Shown here piece by piece: positions 8,071-16,857 of a stretch of DNA of 60,018 nucleotides. A model generated the notes under the pieces. The model was not told the DNA's origin. It saw only the letters and a program-made list of their open reading frames with translations, and searched no databases. Every line of letters starts with the position of its first letter. The first letter of the stretch is position 1. A program made the position numbers and the translations under genes. The stretch spans positions 1 to 60,018 of the forward strand of contig CALBSO010000064.1 of NCBI GenBank assembly GCA_937968015.1, in the 5' to 3' direction. The stretch is from an uncultured Thermomicrobia bacterium. Lineage in GTDB: Bacteria; Chloroflexota; Chloroflexia; Thermomicrobiales; JALYUS01.

Positions 8071-9006
8071 TCACTCATAATGAATGCGCGGATCAATGAC
8101 CACGTATAACAGGTCAACGACGAGATTGCTGAGCAATAGCACCGACGCGAGGAGCGTCACTCCGGCCTGGACAATCGGATAATCGCGGTTGTTGATCGCA
8201 TCCACGATCAACCGACCGACGCCGGGCCATGAGAAGACCGTCTCGACGATCACCGCGCCACCAAGCAGGAACCCAACCTGCAACCCGGCAATCGTCACCA
8301 CCGGCAGAAGCGCATTGCGGAGGGCATGACGGACGAGGACGGCGCGGTCGCGCAGCCCCTTTGCCCGCGCCGTCCGGATATAGTCGGCCTGTAAAACTTC
8401 GAGCATACTGGAGCGCAGAAGGCGCGTGAGCGTCGCGCAGAAGCCAAGACCGAGTGTGACGGCGGGCAGGATAAGCGATTTCAATGTGCCGCCGAATCCT
8501 TGCCCGCGGCCCGATACCGGCAGCCAGTGCAGCCGCACGCCAAAGAGGATAATGAGCATCAGGCCCAGCCAGAAGGCGGGTAATGAGACACCGGCGAGGC
8601 TGACGAGACGGCTGAGGAAATCAACGAAGCCACCGCGCCGCACGGCGGAAAGGATGCCGATCGGTACGGCAACAATCACCGCGAAGAGATACGCCGCGAC
8701 GGCCAATTCGAGTGTCGCGGGCATACGCAGCATCACTTCGCCAAAGGCGGGCGTCTTGTAGCGGAGCGACTCGCCGAAATCCCCCCGCACCGCGCTGCCA
8801 ATAAAGGAAAAGTACTGTTGGTAGATCGGCAGATCGAGATGCAGCGCGTGGCGAAGCGCGTCAATATCCTGCTTCGTCGGGTTGCCTTGACTGAGTAATA
8901 ACTGGACCGGGTCACCCTTCAGCCGGAGTGCGAAGAAGACAAGCAGCGTGACACCGAACAGCACGAGCACGGCGAAGAGCATTCGCCGAATGATGTACGC
9001 GATCAC
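8071..9006 (-). CDS. dppB: Peptide ABC transporter permease, DppB type
   Basis: A 311-residue permease beginning MIAYIIRRMLFAVLVLFGVT, with the conserved DppB N-terminus (LRLKGDPVQLLLSQGNP) and six predicted helices. The EAA-type loop is YIRTARAKGLRDRAVLVRHA. It forms the channel with DppC. It lies between dppC and dppA on the same strand and is separated from dppA by a long perfect hairpin that may set lower permease expression. Confidence 0.93.
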   Translation of the reverse strand: MIAYIIRRMLFAVLVLFGVTLLVFFALRLKGDPVQLLLSQGNPTKQDIDALRHALHLDLPIYQQYFSFIGSAVRGDFGESLRYKTPAFGEVMLRMPATLELAVAAYLFAVIVAVPIGILSAVRRGGFVDFLSRLVSLAGVSLPAFWLGLMLIILFGVRLHWLPVSGRGQGFGGTLKSLILPAVTLGLGFCATLTRLLRSSMLEVLQADYIRTARAKGLRDRAVLVRHALRNALLPVVTIAGLQVGFLLGGAVIVETVFSWPGVGRLIVDAINNRDYPIVQAGVTLLASVLLLSNLVVDLLYVVIDPRIHYE

Positions 9007-9029
9007 TCGCTACTCCTATGATCAGTAGC

Positions 9030-9066
9030 CAGTCGGCAGTCGGCAGAATCTGCCGACTGCCGACTG
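9030..9066. repeat. Perfect 17-bp inverted repeat in the dppA-dppB gap
   Basis: Left arm CAGTCGGCAGTCGGCAG (9030-9046), 3-nt loop AAT, right arm CTGCCGACTGCCGACTG (9050-9066). Each arm is itself an iterated 7-mer, and a further degenerate copy (CTGACTGCCGAC) continues to the dppA stop at 9078. No T-run follows on the transcribed strand, so an mRNA-stabilising or REP-like element is more likely than a simple terminator. Confidence 0.8.
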
Positions 9067-9077
9067 CTGACTGCCGA

Positions 9078-10874
9078 CTATCCCTTCGTCCAGACATCCG
9101 GCCACCAGAGGCGTTCGTCCGGCGGGATAAGGAAGTTTTGCACGCGGTTGCTGATCCCCCAGAGGTAGGTTTGCTGATACATCGCAACGTCAATCGCATC
9201 ATCGTGCAGGATTTTGTTGACCTGCTTGGCAACGTCGAGGCGCTTGGCCTGATCGAGCGTGCCGCGCTCCTGATCGAGTAGTTTGTCCACCGCCGGATTG
9301 GAGTAACTCGGATTGTAGGACTGTCCGGTGTAGTGCATGGAATAGTAGGTGTTGTCGAAGTCGAGCGTCCACCCACCCCAGCCGAACGGCACGACATTGT
9401 TGAGTTTGCCCGCGCGGTAATCGTCAAAGAATGTCGCGTGCTCCGCCAGATGGATGTCCACGCTGAACCCGACCGCGTCGAGCATCGTCTTGACCGCGTT
9501 GGCGATCTCTTTCCCCTGCGTATCCGTGCCATCCACGTCGTAGGTCAGTTTGACCGGCGTCTGCACCCCGGCGGCGGCGAGGAGCGCCTTCGCCTTCGTG
9601 GGGTCGAACGCGTAGGGCGGGATGTCGTCCTCATAGCCGAACGAGAAGGGGCTTTGCCAGATGCCGACCGCTTTCGCGTGACCGCTGAGGATCGTGTCAA
9701 TGATCGTCTTCTGGTCAATCGCGTAGGCAATTGCCTGCCGCACTTCCTTCTTATCGGTCGGCGGCTTCTTCGCGTCGAGCCGGAGGCCGGAGACGGTCGG
9801 CACACCGAGATCGATAACGGCGACCTTCGGGTTTCCCTTCGCGGCATTCGCCTGGCTGACATTGAGCGTCAGGACATCAATGTTTCCCGCCAGAAACTCT
9901 GAAAGGCGGGTGTTGTCATCCGGGATGATCCGGTAGGTAATCGTCTTGATGTGCGGCTTCTGCTTGCCCCACCAGCCGTCCCACGCCTCAAGGACGAGCC
10001 GGTCATCCTTGGCGTATTTCGTCACTTTGTAGGGGCCGGTGCCGGGCGCTTCCGTCGTCGCGAACTTCGTGTGATCCTGCGTCGCGCCCGCCGGGGTGAT
10101 AAATCCGCCATAGCCGGCCAGTTTCGTCACCATCACCGGGTCAACGGCATTGAAGATCAGCCGCACGGTGGAGTCGTCCACCACTTGCACGGAATCAATC
10201 GCCGTGTAGTTGAACGCTTGCGGAGACTTGTTCGCCTTATCCAGCATGCGGGTGAACGTAGACTTGACGCTCGCCGCATTGAACGGCTCGCCATTCTGGA
10301 AGGTGATCCCCTTGCGCAGTTTGAACTCCAGCGTCTTGTCATCAATGTACTGGAACGACTCCGCGAGACCGTACCCCTCGGACGGCGCGGGTCGGCCATC
10401 CTTGCCATCGTAGACGACCAGATTCTGGTCGCGCCAGACGAGCGGGCTGAAGACGTTTTCCTGCCAGCGGCCGTTGTTGAGCGAATAGGTGTCAATCGGG
10501 TCGAGACTGACGATGTCCGCACTCGTTGCAACCCGGAGTTCACCGCTTATCCCGGCGGGCGCGGCGCCACCACCGTTGACGAGTTTGGCCGGGCCCTTCC
10601 CGCTCGTCGCGCTCGTTGTACTGCTCGCCGTTCCACTCGCGCTTGTGGCCCCGGCGCTGGTCGGCGCGGGCGCCGCCGTACCGGCGACGGGCGTATTCGC
10701 GGGCGCGGTGGTGCCGTTGGATGAACCACCGCAGGCAGTGAGTAGCGCCTGAACCGCCGCAAGGCCCGCGATGCCGCCGCTGAGCCGGATCATGTCCCGT
10801 CGGTTGATGTGTCGCCCAAGAACCAGACCGGGTGCGTCGCCACGGTCCGCATCCGGATGAGGGATGTTTGCCAT
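9078..10874 (-). CDS. dppA: Peptide ABC transporter substrate-binding lipoprotein (family 5), Tat-type signal
   Basis: A 598-residue extracytoplasmic binding protein. The signal has a twin arginine (NRRDMIRL, R25-R26), a hydrophobic stretch and the lipobox LTAC (Cys48), so it should be exported folded and lipidated. A Thr/Ala/Ser-rich linker of about 60 residues leads to the SBP_bac_5 domain (LRVATSADIVSLDPIDTYSL, FKLRKGITFQNGEPFNAASV). AGAGGAGG precedes the ATG. It is the first gene of dppABC-M14-GNAT. Substrate is inferred as peptides from the family and the downstream peptidase. Confidence 0.92.
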   Translation of the reverse strand: MANIPHPDADRGDAPGLVLGRHINRRDMIRLSGGIAGLAAVQALLTACGGSSNGTTAPANTPVAGTAAPAPTSAGATSASGTASSTTSATSGKGPAKLVNGGGAAPAGISGELRVATSADIVSLDPIDTYSLNNGRWQENVFSPLVWRDQNLVVYDGKDGRPAPSEGYGLAESFQYIDDKTLEFKLRKGITFQNGEPFNAASVKSTFTRMLDKANKSPQAFNYTAIDSVQVVDDSTVRLIFNAVDPVMVTKLAGYGGFITPAGATQDHTKFATTEAPGTGPYKVTKYAKDDRLVLEAWDGWWGKQKPHIKTITYRIIPDDNTRLSEFLAGNIDVLTLNVSQANAAKGNPKVAVIDLGVPTVSGLRLDAKKPPTDKKEVRQAIAYAIDQKTIIDTILSGHAKAVGIWQSPFSFGYEDDIPPYAFDPTKAKALLAAAGVQTPVKLTYDVDGTDTQGKEIANAVKTMLDAVGFSVDIHLAEHATFFDDYRAGKLNNVVPFGWGGWTLDFDNTYYSMHYTGQSYNPSYSNPAVDKLLDQERGTLDQAKRLDVAKQVNKILHDDAIDVAMYQQTYLWGISNRVQNFLIPPDERLWWPDVWTKG

Positions 10875-11240
10875 TTACGGCCTCCTCTCGTCGCAAGTCC
10901 GCATGAATGCCGATGACCGTTCGAACGTCCCCGGTTATTCCCGACAGCCCGGTTGCACGGTGTCTGCGCGATCCTTTGTTCCCTTCCATGATCACGGCAG
11001 AGTGCGAGCAACTGGTAAACGCGGGAAACCCGGCGACGTTCGGTGGACAAGATAGGTGTACTGCACACTTCTCGCCGCGTCAATGGGCAGCGAGCCATCT
11101 CGCGGAGAATTTGCAGCGGTGAAAGTGCATATTCACAGGTTGTAAACCTCACAATGTCCGATTGCCCTATGCCAAAGCGCGACGGGGCATGTATGATTGT
11201 GCCCGGTGCAAGGCAGAAACGAACGAAATGGGAGGAAAGC
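10875..11240. other. Divergent intergenic region, dppA / VOC gene
   Basis: 366 bases separating the dppA start (minus) from the VOC gene start (plus). It should hold both promoters. I see only a TATGAT at 11192-11197 on the plus strand without a convincing -35 partner, and no recognisable operator, RNA gene or ORF. An open frame here merely extends the VOC ORF upstream and has no ribosome binding site. Confidence 0.4.
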
Positions 11241-11615
11241 ATGGCAGCGTATCGTCTGGAGCATGTCGGCATCGTCGTCCCACCGGCGAAGCGCGAGGCG
11301 ACCGTCAACTTCTATGAGTCGGTCTTTGGCTGGCGGATCGTGCGGGAGATGCCCAATGTCGCCTTTGTCGCTGATGGGAGCGGCGGCCGGATTGAGTTCC
11401 TCTTCTATGATCACGCGCCGATGAACCCACCGAATCATCTCGCCTTCGGTGTTCCGCTTGCGGAGTTTGACGCATTGATGGAGAAGATCAAGGCGACCGG
11501 CGCCCCGTCCGAGCCGCCCAATGCTACGCCTGCCGGCGATCGCCTGTTCTGGTTCTTCGATCCGGTTGGCACCCGCGTCCAGATCGTCGGCCGCGCCAAC
11601 CCGATGCCGGAATAG
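11241..11615 (+). CDS. VOC (glyoxalase/bleomycin-resistance-like) protein
   Basis: A 124-residue single-domain vicinal-oxygen-chelate protein: YRLEHVGIVVPPAKREATVN then FYESVFGW at the N-terminus, GGRIEFLFYD and HLAFGV in the middle, and RLFWFFDPVGTRVQIVGR at the end. His7 and the Glu in RIEFLF are candidate metal ligands. The start at 11241 follows GGAGGAAAGC. The open frame extends 66 codons upstream but that part is not conserved-looking. The substrate cannot be told. The M42 peptidase gene follows after 12 bases. Confidence 0.85.
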   Translation: MAAYRLEHVGIVVPPAKREATVNFYESVFGWRIVREMPNVAFVADGSGGRIEFLFYDHAPMNPPNHLAFGVPLAEFDALMEKIKATGAPSEPPNATPAGDRLFWFFDPVGTRVQIVGRANPMPE

Positions 11616-11627
11616 GGAAAGGGAAGC

Positions 11628-12701
11628 GTGGTGCGTGAGGAATCACTGGCCTTTTTGCGGCTGCTGTTGGAGACACCGGGGCCGTCCGGGTTCGAGGCGG
11701 CTGCCGCGCGCGTCTGGCGGGAGTACGCTGGTCGGTATGCCGCCGCAGTGCGGACGGACATAAGCGGCAACACGATCGCCCGCCTCAACGTGGACGCGAC
11801 CGGGCCGCGCGTGCTGATCGCCGGGCACATTGATCAGATCGGCATGCTCATCACGCACGTCAACAGCGACGGTACGCTCGCCTTCCGCGCGATCGGCGGC
11901 TGGGACGATCAAGTCCTCACCGGGCAGCGCGTCCAGATTGTCACGAAGGACGGCCCAATCTATGGGGTCGTCGGGAGAGTCCCGGCGCACTCATTGAAGG
12001 GCGACGCGAAGCATCAGGCGGCGAGCATCGAGAGCCTCTTCATTGACATCGGCGCGGATGACGCGGCGACGACCGCCGCCCGCGTCCGCCCTGGCGATCC
12101 CGCCGTCGTCGAACAGCCAATTCTGATGCTCACGGAAGACCGCGTCGCGGCGCGCGGCCTCGATAACCGGACAGGTGCATTCGTCGCCATCGAGACGCTG
12201 CGGCTCTTGAAGGAGGGCGACGCGCCGTACGCCGATGTCTATGCCGTCGCGACGGTCGCGGAGGAGATCGGCAGTTTCCGGGGCGCACGCACGGTGACGG
12301 CGGCGCTCCAGCCGGATGTCGCTTTCGCGCTCGACGTGACCTTCGCGACTGACCGGGCTGGTGGCGATGCGCAGGAGTCCGGCGAGCACAAACTCGGCTC
12401 CGGCCCGGCCATCGCGCGCGGCGGCCCGACGAACCCGCCCCTCGCGGAACTGCTGATCGCAACGGCGATCACCGAGAATATCCCCTACACCATCGAGCCG
12501 CTGCCGCGCGGTACTGGCACGGACGCGGACGGTATTGCCGTCGCGGGGACGGGCACGGCGGTCGCCGTCGTCTCCTTCCCGAACCGCTACATGCATTCCC
12601 CGAACGAAGTCTGCTCGCTCGCGGATCTCGAAGCGAGCGCCCGCCTCCTCGCCGCCACCATCCGCGCCATCACCCCGGACACCGACTTCACCCCGCGATA
12701 G
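11628..12701 (+). CDS. M42-family metallo-aminopeptidase
   Basis: A 357-residue cytosolic aminopeptidase of the glutamyl-aminopeptidase/TET type. The co-catalytic metal site is recognisable: AGHIDQIG (His67), GLDNRTG (bridging Asp), VAEEIG (catalytic Glu and ligand), ALDVTFATD (Asp) and RYMHSPNE (His). The start is GTG with GGGAAGC upstream. It probably shares a transcript with the VOC gene. The end abuts a palindromic repeat shared with convergent ilvD. Confidence 0.92.
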   Translation: MVREESLAFLRLLLETPGPSGFEAAAARVWREYAGRYAAAVRTDISGNTIARLNVDATGPRVLIAGHIDQIGMLITHVNSDGTLAFRAIGGWDDQVLTGQRVQIVTKDGPIYGVVGRVPAHSLKGDAKHQAASIESLFIDIGADDAATTAARVRPGDPAVVEQPILMLTEDRVAARGLDNRTGAFVAIETLRLLKEGDAPYADVYAVATVAEEIGSFRGARTVTAALQPDVAFALDVTFATDRAGGDAQESGEHKLGSGPAIARGGPTNPPLAELLIATAITENIPYTIEPLPRGTGTDADGIAVAGTGTAVAVVSFPNRYMHSPNEVCSLADLEASARLLAATIRAITPDTDFTPR

Positions 12702-12708
12702 GGAACGC

Positions 12709-12829
12709 GAACCACAGAGACTCCGAGAGCACAGAAAAAGAGAAGGAGAAGAGGAATTATGTTCTTTCCTCCCTCCTTCTCTTTTCCGTTTCTCTGCGTC
12801 CCTCTGTGTCCGCTGTGTCTCTGTGGTTC
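12709..12829. repeat. Palindromic intergenic element with CCACAGAGAC ends
   Basis: The outer arms GAACCACAGAGAC (12709-12721) and GTCTCTGTGGTTC (12817-12829) are perfect inverted repeats. A second perfect 13-bp pair, AAAAGAGAAGGAG (12736-12748) and CTCCTTCTCTTTT (12773-12785), lies inside. It fills the gap between convergent M42 and ilvD genes, and its right end supplies the TTCA containing the ilvD stop. It may act as a bidirectional terminator or be a small mobile palindrome. Confidence 0.8.
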
Positions 12830-14495
12830 AGTCTTCCGGGGTTTGGAGGACGGCGCCGTGGGTGGCGGAGTCCACGAGGGCGGCGTAGCGGGCGAAAACG
12901 CCGCGGGTGTAACGCGGCTCAGGCCGATTCCAAGTCTTGCGCCGTTCGGCCAGCGTCTCGTCCGATACGAGCAGGTCCAACCTGCCCGTATCCGCGTCAA
13001 TACGGATGCGATCGCCATCTTCCACGAGGCCAATCGGGCCGCCGACGAAGGCTTCGGGCGCGACATGGCCGATCATCAGGCCGCGCGTGCCGCCGGAGAA
13101 CCGTCCGTCCGTGACGAGCGCGACATCCGGCCCCAGCCCCTCGCCGACGATGGCGGCAGTGACGCTCAACATCTCCCGCATGCCCGGCCCGCCTTTCGGC
13201 CCTTCGTAGCGGATGATGACGACATCGCCCGGCTTGACACGCTTATCGAGCACCGCCTGCATGGACTCTTCTTCGCTCTCGAAGACGCGCGCCGGTCCCT
13301 CGAACTGGTGCAGTTCCGTCCCGGCGAGTTTCAGCACCGCGCCATCGGGTGCGAGCGTGCCACTGAGAATAACCAAGCCACCATGCGGTTTGAACGGCGT
13401 ATCTACGGTCGAGACGACTTCCTGGCCCGGCGTCTCTTTCACGTCCGCCACTTCCTCACCGAGCGTCGTGCCCATCATCGTCGCCGTAGAGCCGTCCACG
13501 AGGCCCGCATCCAAGAGCCGCTTTATGACGAGCGGGCCGCCTCCTGCTTTGTACAAATCCCACGCGACGTATTTGCCACCCGGTTTCAGCGTGGCGATGA
13601 CGGGCGTCCGCTCGCTGACGGTCTGATAGTCTTCGAGGACGAGCGGGATGCCCACCTCGTCACCCATCGCGGTGAAGTGGAGGACGGCGTTCGTCGAGCC
13701 GCCCGTCGCGGCGACAATCGCGATGGCGTTCAGGAACGACTGGCGCGTCAGGACATCCTTTGGCGTCCTCCCCGCCTTGAGAATCTCCATCACCAAGGCG
13801 CCCGCCTGCTTCGTCGCCTCCTTTTTCTCGTCCATGATCGCGGGGATGCTATTGTATCCCATCGGCGAGAGGCCGAGCGTTTCGAGTGCGAGAGACATCG
13901 TGTTCGCTGTGAACTGGCCACCGCACGCGCCGGGGCCGGGAATGGCGTGGCACTCGATCTCGTACAACTCCTGATCGTCAATCCGGCCCGCCGCGTGCGC
14001 GCCGACTGCCTCGAAGACATCCACAATCGTCAGGTCCTTGCCGCCCCAGTGGCCGGGGGCAACGGAGCCGCCGTAGAGGACGAGGCCGGGCAGACCGGTG
14101 CGCAGGAGGCCAATCGCGCCGCCGGAGATCGTCTTGTCGCAGGCGACGAGCACGATCATGGCATCGAATTGGTATCCTTCCGCCGCCAGTTCGATGGAGT
14201 CCGCGATCACCTCGCGGCTGATGAGGGATGCCTTCATCGCCTTCGTGCCCATGCCGATCGCATCATTGACAGCGACTACACCGAACTCCATCGGCACGCC
14301 GCCCGCCGCGCGGACGCCCTCCTTGACCCACTCCGCCAGTTCGCGCAGGTGGTAGTTGCAGGGCATCGCCTCCGTCCACGTATTCGCAATGCCAACAAAT
14401 GGCTTCTTGAAATCGTCGTCCGTCAGCCCGACCGCGCGCCACATCGCCCGTGCCGCCGCCTGCTTGTTCCCACCCTTGATGAGATCGCTGCGCAT
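12828..14495 (-). CDS. ilvD: Dihydroxy-acid dehydratase
   Basis: It dehydrates 2,3-dihydroxy acids to 2-keto acids in valine, leucine and isoleucine synthesis. The iron-sulfur cysteines are visible in MPCNYHL, VACDKTISGG and GACGGQFTANTM, and the C-terminal signature is GRFSGGTRGLMIGHVAPEA. The preferred start is MRSDLIKGG (14495); an upstream in-frame ATG at 14528 adds 11 residues. No other ilv gene is adjacent. A DUF4258/DUF2283 pair lies directly upstream on the same strand. Confidence 0.95.
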   Translation of the reverse strand: MRSDLIKGGNKQAAARAMWRAVGLTDDDFKKPFVGIANTWTEAMPCNYHLRELAEWVKEGVRAAGGVPMEFGVVAVNDAIGMGTKAMKASLISREVIADSIELAAEGYQFDAMIVLVACDKTISGGAIGLLRTGLPGLVLYGGSVAPGHWGGKDLTIVDVFEAVGAHAAGRIDDQELYEIECHAIPGPGACGGQFTANTMSLALETLGLSPMGYNSIPAIMDEKKEATKQAGALVMEILKAGRTPKDVLTRQSFLNAIAIVAATGGSTNAVLHFTAMGDEVGIPLVLEDYQTVSERTPVIATLKPGGKYVAWDLYKAGGGPLVIKRLLDAGLVDGSTATMMGTTLGEEVADVKETPGQEVVSTVDTPFKPHGGLVILSGTLAPDGAVLKLAGTELHQFEGPARVFESEEESMQAVLDKRVKPGDVVIIRYEGPKGGPGMREMLSVTAAIVGEGLGPDVALVTDGRFSGGTRGLMIGHVAPEAFVGGPIGLVEDGDRIRIDADTGRLDLLVSDETLAERRKTWNRPEPRYTRGVFARYAALVDSATHGAVLQTPED

Positions 14496-14531
14496 CCCCA
14501 TCTCCCCCATCTTCTGCCAACAGTCCAACGA

Positions 14532-14783
14532 TCACGCGAATACTTTGAAATGATGCTCTTCGAGCAAACGCACAACCGTGTCACGCTCCGGAACGTCGTC
14601 GAGGTTCAGCCCGCTACTCACATTCCAGAACTCCACACCGAGTGGTTCGCCCTTCTCGTCATAGTCAATGACACGCGAGATGTCGATCCGCGCTTTTGTG
14701 CTGGCAACCTTATCGAAGTCGCGCAGATAGATATAAAGCGCATCGGCTTCCGCATCATATTCGAGTCGCGGCATACGCATCAC
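14532..14783 (-). CDS. DUF2283 protein, putative antitoxin partner
   Basis: An 83-residue protein beginning with a short lead and LEYDAEADALYIYLRD, then IDYDEKGEPLGVEFWNVS. This is the compact beta fold of DUF2283, which commonly pairs with DUF4258 or RelE-like proteins. It starts 5 bases after the DUF4258 stop, so the two form a two-gene unit. Function as an antitoxin is inferred from the pairing. Confidence 0.8.
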   Translation of the reverse strand: MMRMPRLEYDAEADALYIYLRDFDKVASTKARIDISRVIDYDEKGEPLGVEFWNVSSGLNLDDVPERDTVVRLLEEHHFKVFA

Positions 14784-14788
14784 CTCAA

Positions 14789-15004
14789 TCAGTCAAACCA
14801 AACGGTGATCACATACGGTGGTTGAGAAGCCTTACGAACGATCACCGTTACCATCATCCCATCAATGGCCCCCCGATAGATCTGATTGCCTTCGGGATCG
14901 CGCTCCAGCTTCTGTGAGCGACGGAGGATCGCTTCGATGTCCGATTCACCGAGGTCGCGCTCTCGCAATCGGCGACGTGCATGATTGGAAAGAATCAGAC
15001 GCAT
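14789..15004 (-). CDS. DUF4258 protein, putative toxin partner
   Basis: A 71-residue basic protein: LSNHARRRLRERDLGESDIE, a NQIYRG segment and VTVIVRKASQPPYVITVWFD. The pattern HARxRLxxR ... ITVW is the DUF4258 signature, distantly related to RelE-type ribonucleases. It is first in the pair with DUF2283. A toxin-antitoxin role is inferred, not shown. Confidence 0.8.
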   Translation of the reverse strand: MRLILSNHARRRLRERDLGESDIEAILRRSQKLERDPEGNQIYRGAIDGMMVTVIVRKASQPPYVITVWFD

Positions 15005-15047
15005 CGCCGCCTCCGTAGTGTACCACCGAGCGGTACGATGCCGGGGA

Positions 15048-15635
15048 TTATCGCAGATAGATCCGTGCGCCGATCGTGACGGTTGCCGGTGCGCCGCGAC
15101 AGGTGGCGTAGAAGCCGCGTATCCCCTCGCGCAGGAAGTTTAGTGCGTCGGTGACGGCGCGATCGGAGGGCGCGTCGGGCGGATAGCGGAGCGCGTGGCG
15201 GCTGAACTCGACACATGGTTCGGCGATGATGATCTGTTCAAGATCAATCGTCCCGCCATCTGTCGTTTCGATCCGCATGCCGACTGCGAAGTCGTATTCC
15301 GTGAACATCCGCTCCGTCGCAACGAGGATGTTTTCGCCCGCGATGCCGTCCACGAGGTGATCGCCGAACCGCGCCCGCATCGCGCCATAGTGCGACGTGA
15401 AGCCGAACGAGATGCCGTTGCTCCCCGCCCGGTTCTTCGTTGCCGGATGCGTCGCGTGATGCACATCGAGGATGGTCTCGCCACTCTCCGTCCGACCCAC
15501 CACGCCGTTCTCGTTCAACGTCAGCGTCGGCACGGCCCGGATCGGCGCGGGGTCGTACCATCGGCGCAGCCGCTCCCCCACTTTCAGGCTCGATTCCTGC
15601 ACCTGTAGCCGCATAATCTGCCCAATCAATTCCAT
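15048..15635 (-). CDS. MOSC-domain-like protein
   Basis: A 195-residue protein. The central DVHHATHPATKNRAG and FGDHLVDGIAGENILV segments resemble the GDxHA and GxxGENI motifs of MOSC domains (molybdenum cofactor sulfurase C-terminal), but the conserved MOSC cysteine is not where expected. Starts 5 bases after the enolase-superfamily gene ends, so the two are probably co-transcribed. The alternative start is MRLQVQESS at 15614. The domain call is moderate. Confidence 0.5.
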   Translation of the reverse strand: MELIGQIMRLQVQESSLKVGERLRRWYDPAPIRAVPTLTLNENGVVGRTESGETILDVHHATHPATKNRAGSNGISFGFTSHYGAMRARFGDHLVDGIAGENILVATERMFTEYDFAVGMRIETTDGGTIDLEQIIIAEPCVEFSRHALRYPPDAPSDRAVTDALNFLREGIRGFYATCRGAPATVTIGARIYLR

Positions 15636-15639
15636 GCAA

Positions 15640-16761
15640 TCAGCCTACCCGGTAGCGGGCGATTTTATCCGGGTCGGGTTCGACGCCGAGGCCGGGTCCG
15701 GTGGGAGCGGCGACATTGCCGTCGGCATCCACGCGGATCGGCTCCCGCATGTACCATTGGAAGTCATCGGCGGACATGCCCGGCGGCTCGTGCAGCAGTT
15801 CAAAATAGGCGCCGTTCGGGATCGCGCAGGCGAGGTGCAAGTGCGCGGCGATACCGACGCCCCCGCCGCCATGATGGGGCGCAACCCGCTTCTGGTGCAT
15901 CTCCGCCAGCCCAGCGATCTTCCGCAGCCCGCTCATTGTCTCCGTGACGAGCGCCTCGGGTTGGAGGATATCGTAGACATCGTCCTCGATCATCGTGCGG
16001 AACTCGTGCAACCCCCGGTTGTTCTCGCCGCCCGCGATCAGGATGTCCACCGCCGCGCAGAGCCGCCGGAGGCCGTCGAAATCGTAGCGGTCGAGCGGCT
16101 CCTCCAACCAGTAGACGCCGAGCCGTTCGAGTTCGCGCGCTGTCTGCACCGCCCGCTCGTACGTCCAGACCGGGCCTTCCTCCGGCTGCGGCGTGCCGGG
16201 CTGCTGCGCCTGGTTCGCATCCGCGAGAATGACGAAATCGTCGCCCATCGCGCGGCGCACCCCCTCGACCTGGGCGATGTCTTCCGTGATTGTCCAGTCA
16301 TGCAGCCGCAGTTTCATCGCCTGCCACCCCTCGGCGTGCGCTTTCGCAGCATCCTCCGCCCGCCCCGCGCCGGAGCGGACCTCGATGCAACTGGCGTAGG
16401 CGGGCACACGATCCCGATACGCGCCCCAGAGCCGGAACAAGGGCTGCCCGACCGTCTTGCCGATGATGTCCCACAGCGCGATCTCCGTGCCCCATGCGCC
16501 GCCCGCATTGCGGAACACCCGCGCGTGCTGTTCGAGCGCAAAGGGGTCCTTGCCGACCAGCATCGGCTTCAAGACCTCCGTCACCTTCGGCAGATCGTGC
16601 GGGTACGCCGCGCCCCAGCCAACGATCCCCTCGTCCGTCGTCACACGAATCAGCCCGGAACTGAGGTTCGTCCACCTCCCGCCCGGTGTCCACGCCGGCC
16701 GGATCGTCTCCGGGAATGGCGGGCTTTGCAGCCGAATCGCTTCGATGTCCGTGATCTTCAT
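15640..16761 (-). CDS. Enolase-superfamily (mandelate racemase/muconate lactonizing) enzyme
   Basis: A 373-residue barrel protein. Metal ligands fit LADANQ (Asp), WLEEPLD (Glu) and AGGENN (Glu). The catalytic candidates are MKLRLHD (K-x-R in place of K-x-K) and the His pair in APHHGGGG. This resembles MR-subgroup sugar acid dehydratases, but the substrate is unassigned. The chosen start is MKITDIEAIRL (16761); an in-frame ATG at 16815 adds an implausible lead. It is upstream of the MOSC-like gene. Confidence 0.85.
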   Translation of the reverse strand: MKITDIEAIRLQSPPFPETIRPAWTPGGRWTNLSSGLIRVTTDEGIVGWGAAYPHDLPKVTEVLKPMLVGKDPFALEQHARVFRNAGGAWGTEIALWDIIGKTVGQPLFRLWGAYRDRVPAYASCIEVRSGAGRAEDAAKAHAEGWQAMKLRLHDWTITEDIAQVEGVRRAMGDDFVILADANQAQQPGTPQPEEGPVWTYERAVQTARELERLGVYWLEEPLDRYDFDGLRRLCAAVDILIAGGENNRGLHEFRTMIEDDVYDILQPEALVTETMSGLRKIAGLAEMHQKRVAPHHGGGGVGIAAHLHLACAIPNGAYFELLHEPPGMSADDFQWYMREPIRVDADGNVAAPTGPGLGVEPDPDKIARYRVG

Positions 16762-16857
16762 TACGGCCCCCCGATTTTCCAGCAGTAACGCAGGCTTCAT
16801 GCCGATGGCACGCACACCAGTATAGCCACATCCGTGGGCTGGTAGAAAAGAGATGGA

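Noticed and set aside
12759..14825. 688-codon open frame on the plus strand
   Set aside because: Exactly antisense to ilvD and the DUF2283 gene. The translation is Arg/His/Asp-rich with no domain, typical of the antisense of a GC-rich gene.
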